Below the pieces are notes generated by a model. The model did no database searches. It saw only the letters and a list, made by a program, of their open reading frames with translations, and was not told the origin of the DNA. Positions 7,547 to 15,333 of a stretch of DNA of 16,160 nt are shown one piece after another (within the stretch, counting starts at the first letter, position 1; each line of letters opens with the position of its first letter). Where the stretch lies: contig JANLID010000095.1 of the NCBI GenBank assembly GCA_024654105.1, positions 1 to 16,160 on the forward strand, in the 5' to 3' direction. The DNA is from Gallionella sp. (GTDB taxonomy: Bacteria; Pseudomonadota; Gammaproteobacteria; Burkholderiales; Gallionellaceae). The translations under genes and the position numbers were made by a program.

Positions 7547-9757
7547 ATGGATGTGAGCGGGATGATGGAACGCGCAACCCTGCTGCATCGCTCCGGCAAG
7601 CTGGAAGAGGCACGCCGGCTGTATATGGAGATAGCGCAGGGCGCGCCTGATTTTGCCGAGGCATGGCATCGTCTGGGCTTGATTGCGCAAGCAGCGGGCC
7701 GACTGGACGAAGCAGAAGATTTCATGAGAAGAGCGATCCGGCTGGATGAGCGCCAGCCGCTTTATTCCTTCGGTCTGGGGCTGGTTATGCAGGATAAGAA
7801 CCAACCCGGAGAAGCGGAAAAACTATTCGGGCAGGCGCTGGTGCTCAATCCCAATCTGGCGCCGGCCTACAACCATCTCGGCGTGGTTTTGCAAGGTGAG
7901 CAGCGTGTCGAGGAGGCACTGCACTGTTTTCGCGAAGCAGTCCGTTGCCACCCCGGTTATGCGCGCGCCTTCAACAACCTGGGCAATCTGCTCAAGGCCG
8001 GAGACGAATTGCCGGAAGCCATAAACTGTTTTCGCGAAGCGGTCCGGCTGAGCCCGGATTACCGGCTGGCACTAATCAATCTCGGCAAAACCTTGCAGGA
8101 ATCCGGCGACATGGCGGGCGCGGAGGAAAGTTACCGGCAAGCCGCCAAGCTTGATCCAGATGATTTCGAAGCCTTCTCCAGTCTGGGCGCGGTGCAAATC
8201 ATGCAAGTGAAACTGGAGCAGGCGGAGCAGGCTTTCAAGCGCGCGCTGGCATTGAGGCCGGATAGTGTCGCCCAGTTGAATTGGCTGGGCTATGCGCTAC
8301 GCGAACAGGGCAAGATGGACGAAAGCTTGGCCGCTTATCGCCGGGCATCCGAATTGGATACGGACAATCTGCAGGCATTGTTAGAAGGGAATCTTGCGTT
8401 GCCTCCCATCTATTCGGACCGGGCTGATGTGGCCGCATCACGCCGAAAATATAGCGAAGGCCTGGCGCGATTGAGGGATGAAGCAGGGCGTTTCAAGCGC
8501 TTGCCAGCCATCCCGGTGCTTGCCCAATTGCAGAGGAGCAACTTTTATCTTGCCTACCAGGGACAGAATGACCGCCAGTTACAGTCCGGGTATGGCGACT
8601 TTGTCGCGGATGTTCTGTCCAGCGTGGTACCTGAATTTTTCGAACCTATTCCTCAAGATAAAAATGTGGCTAAACGCAGATTGAGAGTAGGTTTCCTGTC
8701 CAGTTTCTTGCGGGAGTGCACGGTCGGATATTATTTCAAAAGCTGGATTACCTCGCTTGATCGCGGGCGCTTTGAGATTTTTATTTACTATACCGGTCAT
8801 TGGCGCGATACCGTGACCCGGGAAATTGAAGCATCCGCCGATCACTACGTCAGGTTAATCGGCGTGGAGGTTGCTGGAATCGCCCGGCGCGTCAAAAGTG
8901 ATGGACTTGACGTTCTCATCTACCCGGAAATGGGCATGGATGTTACCGGGTGCATGCTGGGCGCCATGCGCCTGGCGCCGGTTCAGTGCGTGGCATGGGG
9001 GCATCCCGTTACCACCGGCCATCGCAATATCGACTACTACCTGTCATGCGCTTCGATGGAGCCGGAAAACGCGCGCGAGCACTATAGCGAGCAACTGGTT
9101 TTGCTGGGTGGAATCGGGACGCGCTATGTAAAACCGGCACACTCCCTGCATGCTGACCGGAAGCAATTCTCACTTCCGGCTGAACGGCATTTGTACCTCT
9201 GCCCGCAATCCCTGTTCAAAATCCATCCGGATAATGATGAGATTTTTCTGGATATTCTGGAACAAGACCAGAAGGCGGCGCTGGTTTTCTTCCAGGGCAT
9301 GTTTGCAACGGTCACGCAGGCTTTTATGGCGCGCCTGGGGCGGGGCATGGTAGCGCGCAAACTGGCGGTTCTCAAGCGGGTGATTTTTCTGCCGCGCATG
9401 GATCATGACGCGTATTCGCAGGTCAACTGCTCGTGTGATGTGATGCTCGATACACTGCACTGGTCAGGAGGAAATACCTCGCTCGACGCGCTCGCCTGCG
9501 CCTTGCCCATGGTGACGCTGCCCGGCGAGTTCATGCGCGGGCGGCAGAGCTATGCGATGCTGAAGGCGATGGGGCTGGATGAACTGATCGCGCGGGACAA
9601 GAATGATTATGTCGCCATCGCGTTACGGTTGGGAACTGATGCTGCATGGCGGCAGGAAATTCGACAACGCATCAAGCAGAATATCGGCAAGATATTCGAG
9701 AACGAGTCGCCGGTGAAGGAGTTGGAGCAATTTCTTTTGTCCCGTTTTGCGGGTTGA
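7547..9757 (+). CDS. TPR-GT41 protein, putative O-linked glycosyltransferase (distant paralogue)
   Basis: A 736-residue protein: about eight 34-residue TPRs (2-273), a linker, then a GT41/SPINDLY-like region at 379-730. Visible marks are RVGFLSS (379-386), the RLAPVQCVAWGHPVTTG stretch (475-491), the donor-site Lys in CPQSLFKIHP (K558), and LDTLHWSGGNTS (634-645) before LDALACALPMVTLPG. It is clearly a different branch from the 1330-residue neighbour, being much closer to the CPQSLFKIHP type. The position aligned with H274 and H975 of the neighbour is Cys (C391) in SSFLRECTVG. The ATG at 7547 has a strong purine-rich site (GGAGAGAGGGAG at 7530-7541). It probably shares a transcript with the genes on either side. 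It may glycosylate proteins or act as a partner of the neighbouring transferase; the substrate is unknown. Confidence 0.87.
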   Translation: MDVSGMMERATLLHRSGKLEEARRLYMEIAQGAPDFAEAWHRLGLIAQAAGRLDEAEDFMRRAIRLDERQPLYSFGLGLVMQDKNQPGEAEKLFGQALVLNPNLAPAYNHLGVVLQGEQRVEEALHCFREAVRCHPGYARAFNNLGNLLKAGDELPEAINCFREAVRLSPDYRLALINLGKTLQESGDMAGAEESYRQAAKLDPDDFEAFSSLGAVQIMQVKLEQAEQAFKRALALRPDSVAQLNWLGYALREQGKMDESLAAYRRASELDTDNLQALLEGNLALPPIYSDRADVAASRRKYSEGLARLRDEAGRFKRLPAIPVLAQLQRSNFYLAYQGQNDRQLQSGYGDFVADVLSSVVPEFFEPIPQDKNVAKRRLRVGFLSSFLRECTVGYYFKSWITSLDRGRFEIFIYYTGHWRDTVTREIEASADHYVRLIGVEVAGIARRVKSDGLDVLIYPEMGMDVTGCMLGAMRLAPVQCVAWGHPVTTGHRNIDYYLSCASMEPENAREHYSEQLVLLGGIGTRYVKPAHSLHADRKQFSLPAERHLYLCPQSLFKIHPDNDEIFLDILEQDQKAALVFFQGMFATVTQAFMARLGRGMVARKLAVLKRVIFLPRMDHDAYSQVNCSCDVMLDTLHWSGGNTSLDALACALPMVTLPGEFMRGRQSYAMLKAMGLDELIARDKNDYVAIALRLGTDAAWRQEIRQRIKQNIGKIFENESPVKELEQFLLSRFAG
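7924..8046 (+). repeat. Near-identical TPR DNA segments 102 bp apart
   Basis: CTGTTTTCGCGAAGCAGTCC at 7924 recurs at 8026 with a single change, exactly 102 bases (34 codons, one TPR) apart. The encoded units share CFREAVR. This points to a fairly recent duplication of a TPR unit inside the gene or to selection on this helix. Confidence 0.6.
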
Positions 9758-9788
9758 GAATCGTGACGTATCTTTGATAAGGAAGCCA

Positions 9789-10478
9789 ATGTCGTTACAG
9801 GAAAAAACCGCATATTCTGCTGTTTATGCGCCATTGCATTTGATTGACCTGGTTCCGGCAACCGCGCAATCAATTCTTGATGTGGGCGCAGGCCCGGGCG
9901 GCGTAGGAAAGGTTATGCGCAGCAGGGGCTTCGCGGGGCAAATTGTTGCCATCGAGCCGGTGGCGGAACGCATTGCGCCCAACGCCGGGTTTTACAATGA
10001 AATTCATGCCTGTTACATCGAAGATTTCCAGACCGGGCAGCGCTTCGACGTCATCATGCTCGCCGACGTACTTGAACATTTGCATGACCCCTGGCAGGCA
10101 CTTAAAAGTTTGCGGCTTCTTCTGTCACCGACAGGTTTATTGCTGGTGCAGGTTCCCAACGTGATGCATCCGGATTTTCTGCTGAATTTTGTGTGCGGGG
10201 ACGCGCAGTACGTTCCTGCCGGAATCTGCGATATTACGCATATACGCTGGTTTAACCGGCTATCAATCACACGAGCCGTTCAGGAGGCGGGTTATTCCGT
10301 GAAGGCGGTCTCGCGTGTATTCAAGAATGACCAGGAGCGAGCTACCGCAAATCAGCCGGCTTCAGGCCAGATGTTGAGGCTGGCGAATCCCCAGACCGGC
10401 CGGGAGCTGTTCATTCCAGCCTCTGATCTTTCCGATTATCTTACCTTTCAATATATCGTTTCGGCAGAGCAAGCGTGA
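9789..10478 (+). CDS. Class I SAM-dependent methyltransferase
   Basis: A 229-residue Rossmann-fold methyltransferase of the Methyltransf_11/23 type. The SAM-binding motif I is ILDVGAGPGGVG at 29-40, the acidic end of strand 2 is AIEP at 54-57, motif II is FDVIMLADVLEHLHDPW at 86-102 and motif III is LLSPTGLLLVQVPN at 111-124. I chose the ATG at 9789 because AAGGAAG lies just upstream and the protein then begins near the usual first helix. An in-frame TTG at 9747 would add 14 residues and overlap the previous gene, without a good site. The stop of the upstream GT41 gene is 31 bases before, so it probably belongs to that operon. The acceptor may be a sugar, glycan or protein; similar enzymes sit in glycan clusters, but the sequence does not tell which. 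Confidence 0.85.
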   Translation: MSLQEKTAYSAVYAPLHLIDLVPATAQSILDVGAGPGGVGKVMRSRGFAGQIVAIEPVAERIAPNAGFYNEIHACYIEDFQTGQRFDVIMLADVLEHLHDPWQALKSLRLLLSPTGLLLVQVPNVMHPDFLLNFVCGDAQYVPAGICDITHIRWFNRLSITRAVQEAGYSVKAVSRVFKNDQERATANQPASGQMLRLANPQTGRELFIPASDLSDYLTFQYIVSAEQA

Positions 10479-10510
10479 GCAGACGGTAAGTGAATGTTGA
10501 AATTTTCCCG

Positions 10511-10535
10511 CTATCTGATCATTTTCTATCAGATG
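10511..10535. terminator. Weak hairpin between convergent operons
   Basis: ATCTGAT at 10513-10519 and ATCAGAT at 10528-10534 are perfect inverted repeats with an 8-base loop, in the 90-base gap between the stop of the methyltransferase (10478) and the stop of gspD (10569). Its place suits a shared terminator. The stem is AT-rich and no clear T run follows on either strand, so termination is only a possibility. Confidence 0.25.
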
Positions 10536-10568
10536 AACACCCATCAAAATGTTGTACTGACCTGCATT

Positions 10569-12743
10569 TTATTGTCCTGCGCGCTCTATTTCTCCCGTTT
10601 TGTCATTAATCCGAGCTCCTGAATTTTCTTTTTTTTCAGAATTCAGCGCCACGTTACTCATTTTTTTGCGGAACTCGTCGGTAATTTCGCGCGCCTGCTG
10701 TGAGTTGGCCACCAGCCTGGGGGTGATCAGCATGACCAGTTCGGTGCGGTCGCCCTTGATATTCTGTGCGCCAAACAGCGCGCCCAGCACGGGGATTTCG
10801 GAAAGGAACGGCAGCCCGCTGCTGGCGTCGGATTTCTTCTCGCTGATCAGTCCCCCCAGCACCATGGTCTCGCCCGCCTGCACAGTGACTGTGCTTTGCG
10901 CCGAGCGCTTGCTGATGGTGGGCGAATCGATGCCGGAAGACACGGTCTTGGCGGCATTGCTGACCTCCTGGCTGATCTCCATGGTGACCAGCCCGCCGGC
11001 ATTGATATGGGGCGTTACCGACAGCATGATGCCGGTGTCAAGATACTGTACCGAACTGATCACGCCGGTTGTTCCCGTCGTGGCGATCGCTGTCGCCAGC
11101 GCCTGAGTCTGGCTTACTGTAGGCACCCGGTCACCGACCTGGATCTTGGCGGTGTGGTTATCCGATACCATGATATGGGGCGAGGCGATGATGTTCAGTT
11201 TGGAGTTGGCCGCCATGGCGTTCAGCACCGTCTTGATTGAACCTGCGGCATCAAGCCAGGCGTAGGAAAACCCCGGGCTTAACTGGGAGATGCCCGCCGC
11301 GCCGATGTCGAGGAAGCCATTGCCGCCGCCTTTGCCCTTGCCATAGTTGCCGAAATACCACTCCAGGCCGAAGGAAAACTCGTCGCTCAGGGTCACTTCG
11401 GCGATCATCACTTCGATCAGCACCTGGCGCGGCACCACGTCGAGCTTGCGGATCGCATTGGCGATGATTTCATATTCCGATGGGGTCGACAGAATCAGCA
11501 AGGCATTATTTCCCTTGTCTGCGATGATCTTTGTCGCTGCGCCAACCGACACGGAAACGCTGTCCGTCCCTCCCGGTTGCGCCCCGCCATCTGCCTGTCC
11601 GGAGGATTTGATTTCAGCCGGTTTCAGTCCGGGAGCCAGCGTGGGCGGCGTCACCCCTTGGGAGGCCTGTTTGCTGAAAGCCTGGCCAAGTAAAGTCGCC
11701 ATTTTGACGGCATCGCCGTTCTGCACATGATAGACATAAAGCTGCACCCCTCCATCGGTTGCGCCGGAGCGGTCCAGGCGCTCCACCCAGACGCGCGCCT
11801 GTTCCAGATACTTTTGCTGGGGTGTAATCACCAGCAGGGCATTCAGGCGTTCGATCGGAATAATGCGGAGCACGCCTGCCAAGGGACCTTGGGCCTTGTC
11901 GCCCATGATTTTCTCGAGCTCGGAAAAGGCGGTTTTGACATCGACGCTCTTGAGCGTAAACATTCCTACGGACATGCCGGCAATCCAGTCCACGTCGAAA
12001 ATGTCGATGGTTTCCATGAGATGGCGCAGTTCCCGTGCATTGCCGCCGAGGAACAGCATGTTGCGCGCATCATCCACCCGCACGATGCCGCCATCGGGGG
12101 TGAACGGCTCAAGGATTTTGACCATTTCGCGTGCGGAAATAAATTTCAGGGGAATGATCTGCACGCTGTAGCCGGGTGGCAACGGCTTGTTCGTCTCGCT
12201 CACTTGCGGCGTCAATGCGCCTTTTGCCGCAGTGGCGAAGGGGGTGACATGAAACACGCCGTCCAACTCGCGCACCAGCGAGGCGCCATTCATGCGCAGC
12301 ACTGCCTCCAGCGTCGGCAACAGCGCGCTGCGCTTGATCGGATGGCTGGAGTGGATATTGACTACGCCTTGCACCCTGGGGTCGATGACGTAGCTCTCAT
12401 TCAGGATATCCATCAGCACGATCTTGACCACTTCGCGCAAATCGGCACCGTCGAAATTGAGCATGACATCTTCGCCGCTTTCGGCGTCTGCGGCTGGTGT
12501 TGGCACGGGCTTGACGAAAACCCCGGTGCCCGGATACAGCTTGGTTTTTTCCGCAGCTTCGGTGGTTTTGGGTTTTTCAGCCAGGCTTTCTTTTTTGTTG
12601 CCCGCAGCGTTTTCAATATTGCTGCCGGATACCTGATGCTTGGTTCCCAAGCCGGATTTTTTGTCTTTCACGTCGCCCGTGGCGGCGCAGCCGCCAAGTA
12701 AGGCAACAACTGCCAGTGGCAACAGCCAACGATTAATATTCAT
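10569..12743 (-). CDS. gspD: Type II secretion system secretin GspD
   Basis: Outer-membrane secretin forming the multimeric channel of the T2SS, 724 residues from the chosen start. A lipoprotein-type signal (MNINRWLLPLAVVALLGGC, Cys19) suggests lipidation and outer-membrane targeting. Then a charged linker, an N0 domain at about 92-168, N1 at 195-250, N2 at 258-325, N3 at 333-440 with a Gly/Ser-rich insert near 361-400, and the secretin core at 440-680. Marks in the core are VLIEVMIAEV (441-450), VGDRVPTV (536-543), SVQYLDTGIMLSVTPHI (564-580) and GLPFLSEIPVLGALF (643-657). I prefer ATG 12743 over the in-frame ATG at 12755: GGGAG lies 6 bases upstream and the signal peptide begins properly. 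It is the last gene of the gspK-L-M-N-D run, 54 bases after gspN. Confidence 0.95.
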   Translation of the reverse strand: MNINRWLLPLAVVALLGGCAATGDVKDKKSGLGTKHQVSGSNIENAAGNKKESLAEKPKTTEAAEKTKLYPGTGVFVKPVPTPAADAESGEDVMLNFDGADLREVVKIVLMDILNESYVIDPRVQGVVNIHSSHPIKRSALLPTLEAVLRMNGASLVRELDGVFHVTPFATAAKGALTPQVSETNKPLPPGYSVQIIPLKFISAREMVKILEPFTPDGGIVRVDDARNMLFLGGNARELRHLMETIDIFDVDWIAGMSVGMFTLKSVDVKTAFSELEKIMGDKAQGPLAGVLRIIPIERLNALLVITPQQKYLEQARVWVERLDRSGATDGGVQLYVYHVQNGDAVKMATLLGQAFSKQASQGVTPPTLAPGLKPAEIKSSGQADGGAQPGGTDSVSVSVGAATKIIADKGNNALLILSTPSEYEIIANAIRKLDVVPRQVLIEVMIAEVTLSDEFSFGLEWYFGNYGKGKGGGNGFLDIGAAGISQLSPGFSYAWLDAAGSIKTVLNAMAANSKLNIIASPHIMVSDNHTAKIQVGDRVPTVSQTQALATAIATTGTTGVISSVQYLDTGIMLSVTPHINAGGLVTMEISQEVSNAAKTVSSGIDSPTISKRSAQSTVTVQAGETMVLGGLISEKKSDASSGLPFLSEIPVLGALFGAQNIKGDRTELVMLITPRLVANSQQAREITDEFRKKMSNVALNSEKKENSGARINDKTGEIERAGQ

Positions 12744-12780
12744 AATCACTCCCATTTCCCGATAGTTTCCATTGTGCTCC

Positions 12781-12797
12781 CTTGCCTGTGCAGGCAG
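12781..12797. other. Small dyad between gspN and gspD
   Basis: TGCCTG at 12783-12788 and CAGGCA at 12791-12796 form a perfect 6-bp inverted repeat with a two-base centre, immediately after the gspN stop. As RNA it would fold as about five GC-rich pairs with a four-base loop. It could mark processing or partial termination before gspD, or be chance. Confidence 0.25.
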
Positions 12798-13481
12798 CTA
12801 AATTGGCGGCAATCCACGCGTAGCACGGCGGCGGTTGATTAACGATTGCGCGTCCCCTGCGCCGTCAGCGGATGTTGTGGCGCTTGGCGCACTGACTGGT
12901 GGTACGCCGGCAGCGGCCTGCGGTACAGCCTGCGGCTGCGCTGGTTGTTGTGCTGGCGCAGCCTTGGGTGCCGCAGGCGGCTTGGCTGACGGCTGGATTT
13001 TGAGCACCAATTCCTCCGTTTCGCCGTCCTGGGTCAGTATCACCTTCTCCGGGTCAATTCTGGTCACCGTCATTCCCCTGATTTCCTTGCCCTGTTCGAC
13101 CCGTATCGCTTTCCCGGATGATATATCACGCAGCATGGCGATACTTTTATCCCGGGTAATCAGCGCCCCAAGCAAGGCAAACTGGCCTTTTTGCATCGTG
13201 CTTTTTGCCTGCACGGAAGGCGGCGGCGGCGGGCGGCGCACCGGAGTAAACATCGGGCGCGCCGTGGTTTCGGCAAAGCCCTGTTCCAGCGTGGGCAAGG
13301 TGAATTCGGGCTGCACCGGGTAGTCCACGCGCGCTGCCGGTATCGGTTTCGGCGCCGGCAGGGGCGGGTGGATGTGCCGCCCCCAGTCCAGTTCCAGCCC
13401 GATCACGCCAGCGAGAATAAGATAAGCCGATCCCCAGCCGATCGCCATCCATGCCCCCCGATTCAATCTTGTGTCCGCCAT
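12798..13481 (-). CDS. gspN: T2SS inner-membrane protein GspN (XpsN-type, GspC-like HR domain)
   Basis: A 227-residue single-pass inner-membrane protein. It has a transmembrane segment at about 11-31, a proline-rich periplasmic linker with the ETTARPMFTPVRRPPPPP region near 71-88, and a beta-rich domain at about 98-162 (FALLGALITRDKSIAMLRD, then RVEQGKEIRGMTVTRIDPEKVIL) that resembles the homology region of GspC. The C-terminal 60 residues are Pro/Ala-rich and end in RRRATRGLPPI. There is no PDZ domain. Its place between gspM and gspD matches xpsN of Xanthomonas, whose product is known to associate with the secretin. I infer the same bridging role here. It could equally be named GspC. Its ATG overlaps the gspM stop by one base (TAATG). 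Confidence 0.75.
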   Translation of the reverse strand: MADTRLNRGAWMAIGWGSAYLILAGVIGLELDWGRHIHPPLPAPKPIPAARVDYPVQPEFTLPTLEQGFAETTARPMFTPVRRPPPPPSVQAKSTMQKGQFALLGALITRDKSIAMLRDISSGKAIRVEQGKEIRGMTVTRIDPEKVILTQDGETEELVLKIQPSAKPPAAPKAAPAQQPAQPQAVPQAAAGVPPVSAPSATTSADGAGDAQSLINRRRATRGLPPI

Positions 13482-14062
13482 TACTTGTTCCCCAGTACGG
13501 CGTAACCCGCCGCATCAAATTGCACGAGGAATTCGGGCTCCGGCGCATTTACAACACGCTGCGCCTGCCAGGAAGTGGCGCGTATGCTGACATTGTCCAG
13601 GCTTAAATAAGGGTGCTGCGTTTCAAGGGCGTAAAAAATTTTCTGGGCAGCGCTGATTTTGGCGCTCATCTGAATACTAACCGTCACCTTGCGGTAATTG
13701 CCATCATCCTTGTGTTCGGGAATCTGCATCGAGGAAATTTTTCCGCCGTTGCTCTCGGCTACGCCTTTGACGATTTCCTGCATTTCGGATGCGGCCAGCG
13801 CGGGAACCGGGCTTTTCAGAAAAAAGCCGCGCGTGCCCTTGGCTTTCAGCGTTTCGAGTTGCTGGGCCAGGCTGGGCGCGGTGGCACCGATCCGTGCATA
13901 ACGCGCCAGCAGGTCAAGTTGCCGCTCGATGGTCTGGTTGTAATGGCGATGCAGTAAAAATACCGGTACAGCGATCATGGCGATGATCAGCGCGACAGAT
14001 CCCAGCAACAAGGAGAGTGCCAGTATTCTGCTTTGCTGCGGGGGCAAGGCGCGAAAATTCAT
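13481..14062 (-). CDS. gspM: T2SS assembly platform protein GspM
   Basis: A 193-residue bitopic inner-membrane protein: a short cytoplasmic N-terminus, a strong transmembrane helix at about 13-37, a helical coiled-coil stretch to about 80, then a ferredoxin-like periplasmic domain (about 85-190). GspM partners GspL in the inner-membrane platform that couples the ATPase to pseudopilus assembly. The sequence is of the shorter beta/Xanthomonas-type GspM class (T2SSM_b) rather than the enteric type. Its ATG overlaps the gspL stop as ATGA, so translational coupling is likely. The call rests on fold layout and position between gspL and gspN. Confidence 0.85.
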   Translation of the reverse strand: MNFRALPPQQSRILALSLLLGSVALIIAMIAVPVFLLHRHYNQTIERQLDLLARYARIGATAPSLAQQLETLKAKGTRGFFLKSPVPALAASEMQEIVKGVAESNGGKISSMQIPEHKDDGNYRKVTVSIQMSAKISAAQKIFYALETQHPYLSLDNVSIRATSWQAQRVVNAPEPEFLVQFDAAGYAVLGNK

Positions 14063-15333
14063 GGCTGCTTGTCCTCCTGGCCTTTTCCCTGGGCTACCGC
14101 AGCATCTGTTGCAATCGTGCCCTCCGGAGTTGCCGCCTGACCTGGTGCCGGCTGTGCAACTGCAGGCTGCTCTGGAGGTTGCGCCGGTGGGGAAGGTTGA
14201 TGTTCGGTTTCGGCGCGCGGCAATGGCCTGGTTTCAGCCGCGAGCTGGAAGCGCTCGCTGTTTGCGCCCTGGCCTTTGGTCAGCGGCGCGCGGAAGCTGG
14301 CATCGTGCAGGGTTTTCGCCTGCTCGAACAAGCCGGCCAGTTTGGAGGACGAGGCAGTCTCACCATGGATCTGCATTTCCTTGCCATTCAGGTTGAATTG
14401 CTGCACCCAGGTATCATCCGGCAAGAGGCGCGTGACGTCTTCCAACACTGCCACCACTGGCGGGGACTCACGCTTTTTGTCGAGGAGGTAATCGTATTCG
14501 GCCATCATCGCTTCGAGTTGGCGGCGCAAGTTTTCCGCTGCTTCCGCCTGCTCGTGGGCATTGTTCAGCAGCGGTTGCAACGCCAACACGGTTTCCCGTT
14601 TTTGCCAGATGGGCAGCGCCAGCGCGATGCAGAGCAGAACCGCCACCCCGGACGCCAGCGCGGCATTGAGGCGCGGCAGCCGGGTATCCTTGCGCTTTTG
14701 CCGCAACCCGTCAGGCAGAAGATTCCACTGGGTATCATCCGTCGCATCACCGGCCACCAGCACCGCACTCGCCTGCGCGCCCCAGGCGGCAAGCTGGCGT
14801 AGCGGCTCATCAACCGCATCGCGGGGCGCCACGGCCAGCGATATTTCAAGCTGCTTGTCGCGACGCGCGAGCCGGTAGTCAAAATACACCTGCCCGGCAT
14901 TAAAGGGCGTATGGCGGTCCATTTCAAAAGCGATCACCTGGCGCAGATTTTCCTCGGCCGCCGGCGGCAAGGACAGTTTTTTGCATAACACCCGCTCTTC
15001 TGGCAGGCATAAGGCGATCCCATCTTTCAGCGGGATGATTTTATTGAGTTCCGACTGAAATGCCTGCTTTTGTCCGTTTGCATCCAGCGAGGCCATGTCG
15101 AGCCGTCCCTGCTCGGCTGCTTTTCCATGCACCACTCGGGAAAAGGTGACGAGGGAGCCGTTGATTTTAACCAGCGCCCAGCGCTCCATGGCAGGTTTGG
15201 ATGCACCCGGCAGCATCTGGCGGGCCGTGGCGGATAGTTCGCCGAACCACCAGTCGAGGAAGTCGCCCAGCCCGAGCCGTTGCCCCCAATGGCGCAAGTT
15301 TTTGCGGTAATCGACCACGATCATTTTATTCAT
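14059..15333 (-). CDS. gspL: T2SS platform protein GspL (actin-like plus PilN-like domains)
   Basis: A 424-residue protein linking the cytoplasmic ATPase GspE to the inner-membrane platform. Residues about 50-205 form the cytoplasmic actin-like/PilM-like part, including IALCLPEERVLCKKLSLPPA and RQVIAFEMDRHTPF, which are typical of GspL. A transmembrane helix lies at about 221-243. Residues 245-290 form a coiled coil, followed by a PilN-like periplasmic domain to about 365. The tail of about 60 residues is Pro/Ala/Gln-rich and likely disordered. I start it at ATG 15333, which overlaps the gspK stop as ATGA and is preceded by GAGG about 6 bases upstream. An in-frame start at 15372 would add 13 residues and overlap gspK much more. 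Confidence 0.88.
   Translation of the reverse strand: MNKMIVVDYRKNLRHWGQRLGLGDFLDWWFGELSATARQMLPGASKPAMERWALVKINGSLVTFSRVVHGKAAEQGRLDMASLDANGQKQAFQSELNKIIPLKDGIALCLPEERVLCKKLSLPPAAEENLRQVIAFEMDRHTPFNAGQVYFDYRLARRDKQLEISLAVAPRDAVDEPLRQLAAWGAQASAVLVAGDATDDTQWNLLPDGLRQKRKDTRLPRLNAALASGVAVLLCIALALPIWQKRETVLALQPLLNNAHEQAEAAENLRRQLEAMMAEYDYLLDKKRESPPVVAVLEDVTRLLPDDTWVQQFNLNGKEMQIHGETASSSKLAGLFEQAKTLHDASFRAPLTKGQGANSERFQLAAETRPLPRAETEHQPSPPAQPPEQPAVAQPAPGQAATPEGTIATDAAVAQGKGQEDKQP

Noticed and set aside
9747..9788. TTG start giving a longer methyltransferase
   Set aside because: It overlaps the previous gene and lacks a good site, while ATG 9789 has AAGGAAG directly upstream and a natural N-terminus.
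11727..12701. Plus-strand open frame (324 codons) opposite gspD
   Set aside because: The minus strand encodes conserved secretin N domains. The plus-strand product is His/Gln-rich without recognisable features.
12744..12755. Earlier ATG for gspD
   Set aside because: Spacing to purine-rich bases is too short, and the later ATG has GGGAG at a good distance and begins the signal peptide.
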